NCBI RefSeq assembly: GCF_048773025.1
Contig: NC_133541.1
Coordinates: 103,393,912 to 103,457,911, forward strand
Direction of reading: 5' to 3'
Source: Camelus bactrianus
Taxonomy: Eukaryota; Chordata; Mammalia; Artiodactyla; Camelidae
Length of the DNA stretch: 64,000 bases
Shown: piece by piece, positions 22,635 through 34,584 of the stretch
Layout of the letters: each line of letters begins with the position of its first letter
Position numbering within the stretch: the stretch's first letter is position 1
Notes under the pieces: generated by a model
Told to the model about the DNA's origin: nothing
Seen by the model: only the letters and a program-made list of their open reading frames with translations
Databases searched by the model: none
Translations under genes and position numbers: made by a program

Positions 22635-23140
22635 GTTTCAATTTCAGGTGACAGAAACCCAATTGAAACTGGCTTAGAGGAGAGGGTGAGAGAGCTAGTT
22701 AGTTACAGGCTTACATAATTGAGAAGTTCAAGCCTTTTAGGCAAGGCTAGGTGAAGGGATACAGCCAGTGCCTTCTCAGTCTCAGTTTTGCTCCCCTCCA
22801 TGCTTGCTCATTCTCACGTAGGCATTCCCTTTGGGATGGTAGGATAAATAGCATCATCTGCAGGTCTGCATCCTGCCAATTTAGTAATCCCAGTGGGAAA
22901 CGGCCATCACCTAACGTTCCATACGATGTCCTGGGATAGAATGCCATTGGCCAACTTTGATCACTTGCCCTCCCCAGAGCTAGTCGTGGGGGCTGGGGTA
23001 GGTACAGTGCTCTGATAGGCCACACCTCGATCATTTTCCTCTTCTAGGACCAGGAGATAGAGTCATCCTGAATTGAACCAAGCAGATTCAGAGTGAAGTG
23101 GTGGTCCCCAAAATGATGATGCAGGTGCTGTGAGCTTAAG
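22635..23140 (+). repeat. Family F repeat, copy 2 (most complete)
   Basis: It opens with 'gtgacagaaacccaattgaaactggctt' (22649-22676), has 'agtaatcccagtgggaaacgg' and 'gaatgccattggccaacttt' in the middle, 'gtgctctgataggcc' later, and ends with 'gtggtggtccccaaaatgatg' wording. This order matches a mammalian repeat I remember in outline but cannot name. Two overlapping frames of 62 and 95 codons in it are incidental. Confidence 0.6.
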
Positions 23141-24424
23141 AAAACTAAATGGATGTTGAACTGACAAAATATATAGGGTGGCTGTTAAACGGGGTCTTAA
23201 ATTTTTCTACCTTTATGTAAAAGAAAAAAATTAAAATAGTGTTTTGATGTAATAATGTCAAGAGGATTTTAAATCATTGTACTTTGTGATATAATTCAAA
23301 ACCAGGTATTTATACTTATTTTTCTTTACCCTAGAACCTGGGAAGGAACCTAAAGCAAGAGTGTTACATTCAAAATTCAAATTAAAATGCCACTGTAAAG
23401 TAATTTGAAGGGGAAATTCCATCAAACTTTTACAACTTATGACAAATACCCTTAGATAATAAATACATAGCAATTTACTACAGATAATTGATCATCATTT
23501 CTGAGTCTTTTGGAAAGGAATCGGGTTGGTGATGTTCCCCACTGAGATTGATATGACCTCTTCCTGCCAGAAGATCAATCAAACTCCCCCCAAACCACCT
23601 TTTTCTACAACAGATAACAGGAGGCCACAAGCCAGAGACGTTCAAACAGATTTATTTAATGTATAACATGGAAGAGGCTGGAAATGACAAACGGCAGGAA
23701 GGTTTTTTCCATCCTGTTCACCTGAAAAGAATGTAGCCTGTGATAGATTTCCTTCCTTTTCTTGGAGAGGCAGGAGACTTTGAAGCTGTTGTCAGGCCAT
23801 AGACTACCTGGGGAGCTCAGCTGTGGCCCAGAACGCCACTGTGTAGCATGAACACACAGGCACGGGAGGTGACTTGAGATCACAGAACATAGATATTAAT
23901 GAATAATAAAAGATAAAGTTAGATCAAGCCTGCTCGCAGAGTTGAAGATCAATGGATTTAACCAGGGAGAGGAGAAATGTATTTATAGTTTCAGAGCTAA
24001 TTCATATATTTTTCAGCAACAGCCAGTGTAGAGGTATGGCTGGGAATCAAAGTGGCTTCTAATACGAAGGTCAGTATGAATAACCCAACTGACAAGGGTT
24101 ACATAGAAAGAATTAAATATCATAACCAAAGGTACGTGAAGAAGATCTACACCAAGTTTCATGTGCTGGAAAAAAAGAGAAGCTTTCTCTCTTCTCCCAA
24201 CTCCCAAGAATTAATACCTGAACTTTGTATTTTCTAAGTTGAATCTCAGGCAAGTAATGTATCTTTTATGATCATGGTCACTAGGACATCATCATAACAT
24301 TGACTCTTCAAATTTGGGGAAAAAAGAATGTATAAATTATACAGTCATTTTCAATTTTTTAATGCAACAGAAACTAATTTCCTAAAAAAAAATATAATCA
24401 TAACCCTTCTGTATGGATCAGATG
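23141..24424. other. Unique DNA
   Basis: About 1.3 kb with no repeat or gene recognised. 23640-23670 has 'agatttatttaatgtataac' wording that could be a worn retroposon tail, but nothing adjoining supports this. Confidence 0.45.
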
Positions 24425-24650
24425 AAAGGACAAAGGCTTTGAGTGAAGATACCACTGGATTCAGAGCCAGAAGATTTGGATTTGAATCCAGACTGTGGGT
24501 CTGGAAAGCAGAGTAAGTTAGGGGGAGGCAACCTGTATTTCTCATTGTTCATTTCCTCTGTAGTAGTAATCTCAATGTACTTACCTATTGCAGGGCAGGC
24601 ATATTGAAATTAAATAAGATAATGAATGTGATAACATTACACATACACAC
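24425..24650 (+). repeat. MIR SINE
   Basis: 'gattcagagccagaagatttggatttgaatccagac' is the MIR tRNA-derived part and box B; 'taaataagataatgaatgtg' is the 3' part. Confidence 0.75.
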
Positions 24651-25224
24651 AAAAATTCTGCCATAGAATTATAGGAAGTTCTTCCTATTGGAAATTGTCC
24701 TAATCATCTGTTCCATGTTCAGTGAACGAGGTAGGCCAGCTTCAGCTTACAGCTTACTTCACGACTATCTTCTTACAAGTCTTTTAAAAAGGAGAGATCC
24801 AACATTAACTAAAATATTGGATAGCCCCACTGAATTTTTGGGAAAGCAGATTTTGATCATGGAGGAAGAGAATAATCTCAAACATCTGTAAGCAAGTAAG
24901 TGATGACGAAATGGACCAACTAAGTAAGAGGAGATACTGAAGACTTTCATGCTAAGAATCCAAAAGACATCAATTTTAATCATTAAAAAATATGATTATA
25001 CCAAATGATGACAAATAGATATTTGGATCATACTTCTAAATAGCTGGATTTTTCCCTTTTTTTTTTTTTAGATGTTTAGGGTCTTGTAAAAATAAAATGT
25101 GTGTATGTGTGCAGATAGATGATAAATAAATATTATACAATGTGTTGACATAAGGAAAAACAAAAAATGCTTAAAATTCTAAATATATATTCTAGTTTAT
25201 TGGCACACAAAGATTAATCAGGAC
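24651..25224. other. Unique AT-rich DNA with T-run
   Basis: Nothing recognised apart from a run of T at about 25058-25070. Confidence 0.5.
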
Positions 25225-25670
25225 TTGGCCAGTCACGTGTGACAGAAGCCCAGTTCAAACTTCTTTATCCAAAAAAAAATAAAGTGAGGGATGTGGAGGT
25301 ACTAATGGACTTGATGGGGAAATCAAGGCAGGAGTTCTGGCTTTAAGCAATATAGGACATGGAGGTTCAGGTGATGCCATCAGTCTCTGTTCCTTTCCCT
25401 GCTTCCCCCAGGCTATTCTAGTCTTTAGATCTCTCCTCACCAGAGCACAGACGTTATAAACTGCTCCAGTTTATAGTCCTACATGTCATAATCCCCAGAA
25501 CACACTCCTTCTCAGTGGCTCCATCAGTTATTTTGAAACAAACACTGATTGGACCTGTTTAGAGAACCAGTCCTCTTTTTTTTTTTTTCCCCTAACTGTT
25601 CTACATTGGGTGTTCTAATTGGTCAGTCTGGATTAGATGCCCATCCCTGTGGCTGAGAAGTAGGATTGAT
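25225..25670 (+). repeat. Family F repeat, copy 3
   Basis: Opens with 'gtgtgacagaagcccagttcaaact' (25238-25262), has 'caggtgatgccatcagtctctgttcc' and ends with 'ctaattggtcagtctgg' and 'gatgcccatccctgtggctgag'. Same order as the copy at 22635-23140. Confidence 0.55.
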
Positions 25671-26544
25671 AGCGTTAGCACATGGAGCGGAGGGGAGGGG
25701 TGATTCTTGAAAGGACAGAGGCCATTAAAGTAATAATAAGAACACTCATCCACTATTGGTTCTTTAACGAGTTTATCCTTGATATATTTTAGAGGCATGA
25801 ATACTGAGAGAAGAAACAGGCTCCCTTCAATGGTGATATTGGTAAACTTGCATTCCTTAGTCAAGGTGACCACTCTTGAACTGTGATATTCAAGCTGGGA
25901 TGTCAGAGTACGCTGATAGCAGCCCATGAACTGATGAGATGTGGGCTTCTGCTGGGATTTTATAGCGAGGTCAAAGCTGAAACAAACTCCCGGTTTTGAA
26001 GTTAGAGAAATCAAACAATCGCTCAGACCTAGAAAGGCGTTCATGGAGAGAACTAAAGTATTGACTCCTTTTGCATTGTGTCGCCGAGCTCTGACCCTGC
26101 CCTGAACAGTGGGACTTCACGTACCAGGCATCCACAGAGGCTCATCCCGTTAAATACAGAGCCCTGCCTGAAGTACCCTTTAAAATAAATTTTAGAAAAC
26201 AAACCAACATGCTTTCAGACCTTCACAGCAATATTCACTTGGAAGAGTCACATGCAGATAGAAACTATGAAAAAAAGTGTTAAGATTCACTGATACCAAG
26301 AAACAAAAACTGATTCCGTGTATCTTAATAAAAAGTTGACTTCTTCGGTGGCTCTGGTACAGTCATACAAATAAAAGAATATCTGAAGAAAAATGAAACC
26401 CAGGTGGCCCCAGGGGTCTTGTAGCAGAAAGGAGTAAAGCATCTCATCAGGAAGCAGCTGCTGGGGCAGATGTGCTGTAACCAGTGTTTCTGCTCTCGAG
26501 TCCCTGTACACCAAGGCGCAGTGCAGCCTCACTGCAGATCTGGG

Positions 26545-26650
26545 TCTGAGTTCTGAGTCATGACTCAGTGACTGGCTTCTTGGTCTTGGAATAGTTGCCT
26601 CAGTTATAAGTGGAAAAATAGCAGCATCTAGTTTATTGGCCTGTTGAGGG
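26545..26650 (+). repeat. MIR-like fragment (weak)
   Basis: 'ggtcttggaatagttgcctcagttataagtggaaaaatagcagcatc' parallels the MIR core (ccttgggcaagt...cctcagtttcc...aaaatggggata). Confidence 0.35.
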
Positions 26651-27494
26651 GCACTTCAAGGGCTCAGGTTGGTGCCTGCACAACTCAAAATCCTTAAGTA
26701 GCAGTATTATCATTGTACATAGGATTCAAAGCCCCTGAAGGTAAAGTCCAAGCATTGCATCTTGGATGATGAAGCTATCAAATCCACACTGAAGGAGGAG
26801 ACCTATTTCCCCAAGGAGTACCTCAGCAGAAGAGGAGGTGTGGAAGCTGGGGGGCAAAGCATAGCAAGCGTCCACGAGAGTCACCAACCTAGGGGATTCA
26901 CAACTCCATTCGACTTCCTCATGCATTTCACTGGATGCGGACGTCCTAAGGACAGTGACTGGGTTTCATAAAAGAGATACTGAGCGTTTGGTGACCTGGT
27001 GATACATTAACATGGAAGAGGTCATCCTGGTATTCACAGCTACAAAAAAGTACCAGTTTACACAAATCCGATGCATATAAGAAAAGCAAATAGCACGCAT
27101 AGTCACTTGTGGCGTAATGCAAGAGAGCATCTGTTAATTCTTTCAAACGCCATTATATCTATCAAAGAGGGCCTTGTTCATGACTGCTCTCTGGTCCCAG
27201 GCAGCATGGAAAAAGCCAGAAGGCAGTCTGGGATACACTGCTCTGTGTCTATAAACTTTACTTGTTTATTGCTGCTGTCTTGAGTTTTTTTGACATGTTA
27301 TTGAATGAAAACAAATAAATATAGAGTTTATTCTTCAGTTCTGACAAAGTTTGGTAAATGCTTATTTAACTTTTTGGCGGTTATGAGTAATAAATAAAGG
27401 AGCATCTTGAAGTAAGACCTGACTAAAACTTGCTCTGGTTTTGCTTACACAAAATCCCTAGGAACCAGGAATTGAAATGTCTCTCTACCCTGAG

Positions 27495-27518
27495 TTTTTT
27501 TTTTTTTTTTTTTTTTTT
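27495..27518. repeat. T24 run
   Basis: Twenty-four consecutive T. Could be the poly(A) trace of a minus-strand retroposon, but no recognisable body follows. Confidence 0.9.
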
Positions 27519-28549
27519 CTTTTATCACTGAGTACATCCATTTACACTTTCTGTCTAGGGTTGTTCTGGACTGTTAGGCTGCTACTTTGATTTATTTTAG
27601 TTTTCATTTCACACTGGAAGGAAAAATGAGCCATTAAGCGCTTGGCTTTGGACGGAAGAGCTCCCAGGATACAATGAATGGCGTGCCTTTCCAAAACAGA
27701 CCTGGGGCGGGAGTGGGGGGAGGAGTTTAGCAGGTTAAGTTTCAGCTATATTCTAGTTTGGGCGTAGCACTTTTCAGATCTCCTGGAGTCATGGATCTTT
27801 GAAGATAAGAAGTAAGGAGAGAGAATTGTTCTAATCCTCTTTTCCATTCTGTCTAAACCAAGCAAGTGTGTGAATCGGTGTCATGCACTGCTTTCTGGTG
27901 ACCTGTGTAATTTCTGCTGAGAGGAAGCAACCCAGGCAGCCCAGTCTTTGATTGCACTCCTTGACGTTTCCAGCCCTCAGGAGAGTTGGATCCATCCAGG
28001 CAATGGATTAGAACAGTGAAATAGCAATATCCATGAGGCAATGCATTTTACCTATTACTGTGTGAACCAGAATTAGAGCAACTCATGAGAGGTTGAATAG
28101 GGCATTTCATCAGTAAATTAAATAATGGTAATCTTGCTTGTTATGGAAAAGCGGTGGTGCCTGTAGTGTGCCTGGTTTAATATTTATTCAGTGTACATAA
28201 GGCTAAGATTGTTGTTCTGATAAACTAAGTAGGACAAGTTGTGTACCTTGCATATCCTCGAGTGAGACATAAGAGTTACACGACAGTGGAGGCCAAGCAC
28301 ATGATGGAAGTAAGTGAAGCAATAGGGGGTAGTATGAACCGGAGATGCGTGTCTAGTTGAAAAATGCAGTGACTATGGGTTTTAGGCAGTTGTCTCCAAG
28401 TAGGACTGTAACCAAAGAGGCTAGATGTTGTGATTTTTTCTTAAATTTTCAATGTAAGACTATTAAAAATAATCCATATCAGACCAACAAAACACATCCA
28501 TGGACTACCATTTTGACATGTGTATAAATTTTTTAACTATAAAAGGTAA

Positions 28550-28770
28550 TACAGAGTAATGATTAGAAACCTAAACTTTTAACAGAGCCTAGTTGAAATC
28601 TCCCTCCGTCTATTAACTGAGTGATCTTGGAGTCACTAAAAGTTTCTGGTTCTCAATAACCTCAATTGTAAAAAGAATGGAATATCAATCTTTCAGAGTT
28701 GTTGCTAAAATTGAGATAATACATGTAAAGTGCATAAATAGGGGATAGTGATGATAATGATGATTAACAA
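28550..28770 (+). repeat. MIR SINE
   Basis: 'ctattaactgagtgatcttggagtcactaaaagtttctgg', 'gttgttgctaaaattgagataatacatgtaaagtgc' follow the MIR consensus. Confidence 0.8.
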
Positions 28771-28894
28771 AAGTAACCCCAAAACTTCTTACACCTCGGA
28801 TTCCTAGAGTCCTATCACATGTCATGTAGGCTGAGTGTTTTAGTCTTCTAAAAAAAACACCAGCGGACATTACTCCATGAAAGGCACCATGCAG

Positions 28895-29090
28895 AATCTT
28901 TTTATGTGCATTTTATGTGCATAATTTAATCCTCATAAGTTTAGAAGAAGGTACTGTTATTATAGTACCATATCCCAGCTAAGCAAACTGAGGCCAGACT
29001 AAGCCATTTGCACAAGGTCTCAAGGTAAATGGAGGAATTGAAATTCAAATCAGATCTGTCTGAATGTAAAACAGAACTCCTAATCATGGC
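28895..29090 (-). repeat. MIR SINE
   Basis: 'aatttaatcctcataagtttag', 'aagcaaactgaggccagactaag', 'aattgaaattcaaatcagatctg' are MIR in reverse. Confidence 0.75.
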
Positions 29091-30124
29091 CTTGAACATA
29101 AATTATCTGCATACTTCAGTGTGTATCAGGGGTGGACAAGAAGAAGTGAAATTAGACAGTTCACAAATGAGAGAAGGATGGAAAGAGAAAGGAGCAGACA
29201 CAAGCTATCAGAGTTAAGGAACTTTCTGAGATTGCTATGAATATTCTTGGTAAGCATGGTGTTAGAGGCACAATACAAATGAGTTAGTTGTTTCTAATAC
29301 CCACACTAAAAGTTTAAACTTCCTTTTGGAGGCATTAAACAAAATCCCTATGGAAATTTATCTTTGCATGTATCATAAAACTCAAGAATTATTTTCCTAT
29401 AAAGAAATCCCTCTATAGCCAACTTGTCCAACAGAAATATTTAGCAAACAAGGCAATACCTACATGAACTAAAATCACAGGTCAGAGCATCCTTGTGGAT
29501 GTGAAGAATAGCAAAGCAATGGAAGAAGAAGCAGTCGGATGGAATATACTGTAAAATGGTGCACACTGTATCTGCTTGCACGTAGCATCATGTTGTGTGG
29601 AGATTAGAGAGCTAAACTCATGGAGCTCTGAATTCCTTGAAGAATGTGGCAGGATTAGGCTTAGCTGTGGGTGTAAGTTAATTCACCAGAACAGTGAACA
29701 GACCTGGGAGACAGTGACAGTCACTGAAGACAAGATTTTGATGGCTGGATGTCTCAGCGCTGGGTGCGCAGTGCTCTGTAGTGCCCATGTGCCCCAGAGA
29801 CAGAGTCAGGCCAGGAACGGTGCACATTGCAGGCACTGCATGGGCATTCCCTGAGAAGAGTACGTATTAGGAGCAAGAAAGAACCAGAAATTGGAGAGGC
29901 TGAAGGGAGAAGTTACAAAAATGTGTGTGTGTGTGTGTGTGTATGTTTCTATAACTGTCGGAGGAGGAGAAAAACACAATACAGTGGAGTTTTCCTATTG
30001 TAGTAGTGAATTCGTGTTCCGAGAGTGACCACCACGTTGGTGACACTTGGGGAGAACCAAGAGGACTTCCTCCTTCTTGAACGTGTTAGGATACCTAAAC
30101 CTCTTACCTGTTATTTTTATGATT
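29091..30124. repeat. Unique DNA with a short (TG)n
   Basis: No interspersed repeat or gene recognised; a TG run of about 11 units lies at 29922-29944. Confidence 0.55.
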
Positions 30125-30385
30125 ATCACTAGCTAATATTTGGCAAGAGTTCTTAACTTGGTAAATGCTGTTCTAAGGACTCTATATCCTTTATTTCAAA
30201 AATTTACATGAGCCTCATAAGGTACCCGTGATTACCCACAACTTTCGGAGAGAAAATGAAGGATCATGAAGGTTGTGATTTGCTCAGGGCACCCAACTAG
30301 CAAGGGGCAAATCTCAAGAGTCAAACACAGAATGATCTGACTCCAAAGCTCATATCCTTTCTACTCCGTTATGCTGTACTTAATT
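30125..30385 (-). repeat. MIR SINE
   Basis: 'acatgagcctcataaggtaccc', 'aggttgtgatttgctcagggcacccaactagcaagg' and 'atgatctgactccaaagctcatatcc' follow the whole MIR in reverse. Confidence 0.8.
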
Positions 30386-30429
30386 TTCTTAAGACAGGTT
30401 AAGTGTCTCTTTCAAAAATGTGGTATTAC

Positions 30430-30615
30430 CAGGGATAATGTGTTTTGTGGAATCAGCTTTGGACGGGAGGTAGGAGATGGGAATGCACTCTTTTCTCTCT
30501 CACTCAGTGCTGCTTTTACTTAGCTGTAGGAATCTGGGCATCCATTTTCTTCTCTATAAAAGGAGAGACTTAAAGTAATGTCTTAATTTATTCCAGCTCT
30601 GATTTCTATGTCTCC
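30430..30615 (+). repeat. MIR SINE (diverged)
   Basis: 'cttttacttagctgtaggaatctgggca', 'ccattttcttctctataaaaggagagac' and 'ttaatttattccagctctg' resemble a MIR in plus orientation. Confidence 0.5.
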
Positions 30616-30789
30616 AGTCCTCTCAGTGGAGTATAAGGGTTAGTAGATGGTAGGAGACACCTACGTATGGAATTCAAGGGACAATTAATAACAGGTAATT
30701 GAGTCTTTTTATTGCTTAATGTTAAAGGTGTTGAATATCATTCTAAGCATGGTAAACATCATTTCTTTTTGAGCCCATATGTTCCCTGT

Positions 30790-30915
30790 GCAATATGCAT
30801 TTCAGCCAATAAGGAGCAGAGTCAGAGAGGTTACCTGTCCCCAGGCCCATACAGGGTAAAGCTGGAGTTCATCTTGGTCATTCTGTTTCCAAACTCCATC
30901 CTCTTCAATACCAAG
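30790..30915 (-). repeat. MIR SINE fragment
   Basis: 'gcagagtcagagaggttacctgtccccagg' and 'ggtaaagctggagttcatc' follow the middle of MIR in reverse. Confidence 0.5.
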
Positions 30916-31814
30916 TGATACCTTTCAGTGACTACCTTTAGGCATAATTAGGAAAGAAGATCCTTTTAACCAGTTGTCTTATTCTGGCAAAAGTAAAAGT
31001 AGATACTGATGAGTGGCCTTACTAATTGGAGTAGTTTTCAGAGCTTCATGAAAAAATTCAAATAAAGAGAAAACTCAGTATGGAATAATAGTGCACAGCC
31101 TTTTCACCAATGATTTGTAATTACTTTGATTTTGTCGATTCCATTTTGGGGAACGAGAAGAACAAAATGATAGCCAACCACTGGGAAATCAATAGTTTCA
31201 CAGCATGGTTAGTAAGTCACTCTAAAATTTGCTCATAATCAACCAGAACACAGTCAGTTTGATTGGTAAAGCGACAGCCAAAACTTGATTATGGCCTTCT
31301 CTCTGTGGCAAAATAAACAGGGAGACAGGCCATAGATATGTTGTTGGCGGCTTTTCTTAGCATCTGGTTGGATCAGCTGCTTATTTCTAATTATTCCTAA
31401 ATTATGACTTACCTTAATCTCTCTACAATCTCAAATTATTCTTCAGTGGTGTTGGGCATATTGGATTGCAGATGCCATATTAACTCATAAAGCAGCTCAC
31501 ACCATTTATGGATAAATAATTCTGATGAATGTGGAGTTTTCCTGAAATTGAGCTGAAAGCTGTTTCTTTGTATCTGCCTCTCGTGGGGACCTTATAGAGT
31601 CGTCACTTCACCTTTTCTCCTTCAGAAATGAGTTAGAATTTTTCAGTGACTTTCTTTTAAGTTATCTTTGAAACTGAGGATATGCTGACTTGTAATTTCT
31701 TATATTACTACAGACTCCCATTATTCCTTTTAGACCTAGGGCCTACACAGATATAAATTTAAGAAAATGACTGTTTAACTTTCTCAGCTAAAAATGTATG
31801 TGTATTTTTACTTT
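30916..31814. other. Unique AT-rich DNA
   Basis: Nothing recognised. Confidence 0.5.
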
Positions 31815-32040
31815 CAGCCATGCATTTCCAAGCACATTACAGGAATTTTCTTATATAATCTTCACAGCAACCTTGTGATTTATTATTTACTCTCTACAAG
31901 CAAATGAACTAAGATCGAGGGAGCTTAACTAGCCTGAGTCACGTGGCTAATAATCTGACATTACAGCATCACAGTTGGCATCCAAATTCAAGTCCATAGA
32001 ACGCCATGATGCTGGCTTTGCTCCATGTACTATTCTACCG
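31815..32040 (-). repeat. MIR SINE
   Basis: 'ttatataatcttcacagcaaccttgtg', 'gggagcttaactagcctgagtcacgtggctaat' and 'catccaaattcaagtccatag' are MIR in reverse. Confidence 0.75.
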
Positions 32041-32044
32041 TCTC

Positions 32045-32150
32045 CCAGACTGAGCCTCTCAAAGGCAAGGTCTGTTTCATTGATCATGGTATCCCAATGA
32101 TTAATAGAGTATCTGCTGTGTAATTGGCGCAAACATATATTTCACTAAAT
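32045..32150 (+). repeat. L2 3' end
   Basis: 'caaaggcaaggtctgtttcattgatcatggtatccca' followed by 'agagtatctgctgtgtaatt' fits the extreme L2 3' end in plus orientation. Confidence 0.6.
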
Positions 32151-32984
32151 AGGACTATAAATTCCAAAAAATATCCATTCATATCCTATTTTATATGAAA
32201 AATGTTTGTCAGTGAATTCAGTTGAACCCTTCAGTATTATCAGTGTTCAATTTACAGATCTTTGCCTAAATTCTTTAATCTCCCTTTGCCTTTTTTGTTT
32301 TCCATGGAAGATTTTGGAGTATGTTGGAATGTTTTGAATACATATTTATTTTGGAATATATTGGAAGAACTAATTATTTTGCATTACTTGGAATATTTTC
32401 GCAAACCTCAGATCATATAAGGTTAAAGCTTGTTTTTATGTAACCTTCATATATTTATTTGTTCTTAGTTCTTTTCTAAAATTGTAATATATTGCACTTT
32501 TGACCTGAGAAAGGAGACAGATTTACCCAAGAGTGTCCATTAAAGGATTTTAAGCATTGGCCTTTTTCACATGGAATCATTGTCCTTTTACCAAAAGACT
32601 TCATAAGTGATGAAAAATCATTATCATCAAAAGTACCTTTATTAAAATGGAAAACAAAATCCATAGTCTCAAGTAGGCCAAGTTAAAAAGGAACAATCTA
32701 TGTTGTTAAATAATAATGTTGTGTTATATAGGTATCATAAGAATTCTGATTGTGTTTTCTGCATTTTGCGGTAGATACATTTTTTCTAACCATGTGGGTT
32801 CCCTAACCAGCATGCATGGGATATGATAGGCAGGTGCATTTTTACTAACTGCAGTCTGATCTCTTATTGATGCCTCAAAGCCATGGACATAAATTCTTTC
32901 ATACTAACATTGATAATTCTTATTGGAAACCATTATAACATTGTCTCCTTCTAATTAAGGCAAGTATCACTCAATACATTTTGT
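32151..32984. other. Unique AT-rich DNA
   Basis: Nothing recognised. Three variants of 'ggaat(g/a)tttt' and 'ttggaatata' words recur at 32310-32400 without clear periodicity. Confidence 0.5.
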
Positions 32985-33495
32985 TTATATTCTTTCATCA
33001 AATTTTTAAACAATACCTACACTATGTCAGGCAGTCTTGTAGGTGTTGAAGACACCAGAAGGGAGGAACTTCATCCTCAAGGAGCTTAGTGGGGAGACAG
33101 ACATGTGAAGAAACACATTACAATACAAAATGAACAGTTGCTGCAATATAGCTACTTACAGGACGAGTGAGACGACAAGGAAGATGTACCTAAGTTTGGA
33201 CAAGCTAAAAGAAGCTTCGCGGAAACAGTAGGGTGCATTAAAATAAGAAGTTTAAGAAAACACAGTCAGTTGCCTAGAGGCATAAAGGAGCCCAGGATCT
33301 TTGAAAATCAGTAAAAGAATTTGGTAATACTAGAATGTAAGAAAAAGCAATGAGGTGAGAAAAGTGGACAAGGGCCAAATCACTGAGGACTTGAATATCT
33401 TTCAGAAGAATTTATATTTATTCCAATGAGCAGTGGGGAAGAGGGGCAGAATTTTGAGCAGAAGAATGACATAATCAGATGTGAGTGCTCAATGC
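32985..33495 (-). repeat. L2 LINE 3' region
   Basis: 'atacctacactatgtcaggcagtcttgtaggtgttgaagac', 'tcatcctcaaggagcttagtggggagacagacatg', then the upstream 'aaagtggacaagggccaaatcactgaggacttg' and 'gggcagaattttgagcagaagaatgacataatcag' blocks: L2 in reverse. Confidence 0.8.
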
Positions 33496-34120
33496 CACAT
33501 TTATTTCAGGGGGATAACAATTGTGCTATTGACAGTGAGTCAATCCTAGCCCAGCTCCAGTGATTTGTGAGATTGCTGTCTAGTTTTCCCTGGTTCCATG
33601 TCTTATTTGCTGTAACCAGCACTAGGCTGATGAAAAAGTCTTATCTAGAGGTGAGCATGACTGTCATTGTAGCTGTTACACAATATTGTGTGTTACTTCT
33701 TTTGACCTCCATGAGCACATTCTACTTACGTTGTCATGCAGTGTGATTCAGTTAGACTTTCCCTGAGACAATTCTCAGCCAATGCCTGTACATGGAACCA
33801 CAGCTGCCTACCCGTCATACATTCCAGAGCAGAGTGCTGATATGTAGAGATAAACAGAGAAGTAGACAGCTAATTCTCACCTTGTCCTGCCCAGAATCCT
33901 GATTACAGTTTGCTTTTAAGATGACCATCACCACTGCCTGGGGAAGACATGACAGATGCTAAGCATCACTAATAAATTAGGGCAGTATAGCACTCTGCGT
34001 GTCAGAAGAACACAGTGGACACGTTTAAGAATGTCATGACATACATACAGTTTTATTGAGACCCATGATCTTGAAGTCCCAATTTCAAGCTGACACCCAA
34101 GGGACATTTTACTAATGTCC
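33496..34120. other. Unique DNA
   Basis: Nothing recognised. Confidence 0.5.
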
Positions 34121-34570
34121 TTTTTTAAAAAAAATCCTTTTTATTTTGAAATCATTTTAGACTCACAAGTTGAAAAGATAGTATAGAACGTTTCATGAAC
34201 CCTTCCCCCAGGTTTCTCTGCTGGTAACGTATTTCATAATTATAATGCTTTATCAAAACCAGAAAACTGATGTTCCTATAGCACTACTTTTTAAAAAAGG
34301 TTTATTGAAATATAGTCAGTGTGCAACGTTGTGTTTATTTCTGGTATACAGCATAGTGATTCAGTTATACACATGTATATATGTATACATAAATTTTCCT
34401 TTTCAAATTCTTTTTTATTATAGGCTATTGCAAGGTATTGAATATAGTTCCCTGTGCTGTACAGTAGGACCTTGTTGTTTATCTATTTAATATACAGTTG
34501 GTGTTGCTACAACACTGTTAACTAAACTGCAGATCTTACTCACATTTAGTCAGGACTTCAATCATCAAAA
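34121..34570 (-). repeat. Old L1 3' UTR, split by a younger L1
   Basis: 34121-34288 reads 'ttttattttgaaatcattttagactcacaagttgaaaag', 'cccttcccccaggtttctctgctgg' and 'aaaaccagaaaactgatgttc', the reverse of an old L1 3' UTR. After the insert it resumes at 34507 with 'ctacaacactgttaactaaactgcagatcttactcacattt'. The two halves join in the expected order of that UTR. Confidence 0.75.
34289..34506 (-). repeat. Younger L1 3' end inserted in the old L1
   Basis: Reverse-oriented young L1 3' UTR, about 218 bases: 'tttattgaaatatagtcagtg', 'ttgtgtttatttctggtatac', 'cctgtgctgtacagtagg'. Imperfect 13-bp flanks 34276-34288 (ctatagcactact) and 34507-34519 (ctacaacactgtt) look like a worn target-site duplication. 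Confidence 0.8.
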
Positions 34571-34584
34571 TTCATCTACATTTT

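Larger units (their letters stand above)
25671..28545. other. Repeat-poor block, no recognised gene
   Basis: Nearly 2.9 kb with no convincing interspersed repeat except a weak MIR-like piece at 26545-26650 and a run of 24 T (27495-27518). It contains the longest frame in the window (147 codons, minus, 25601-26044), but part of that frame lies over the family F repeat and the peptide is not recognisable. Frames of 60-81 codons follow on both strands. I see no run of splice-bounded coding sequence I can defend. Confidence 0.5.

Noticed and set aside
25601-26044. 147-codon minus-strand frame, longest in the window
   Set aside because: Peptide resembles no family I know, part of it overlies the family F repeat, and no splice or promoter context supports it. 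In 64 kb a frame of this size can arise by chance.
26700-27300. Possible exon or processed pseudogene in the repeat-poor block
   Set aside because: Plus and minus frames of 62-70 codons overlap, no recognisable domain, no poly(A) tail with flanking duplication, no clear splice pair.
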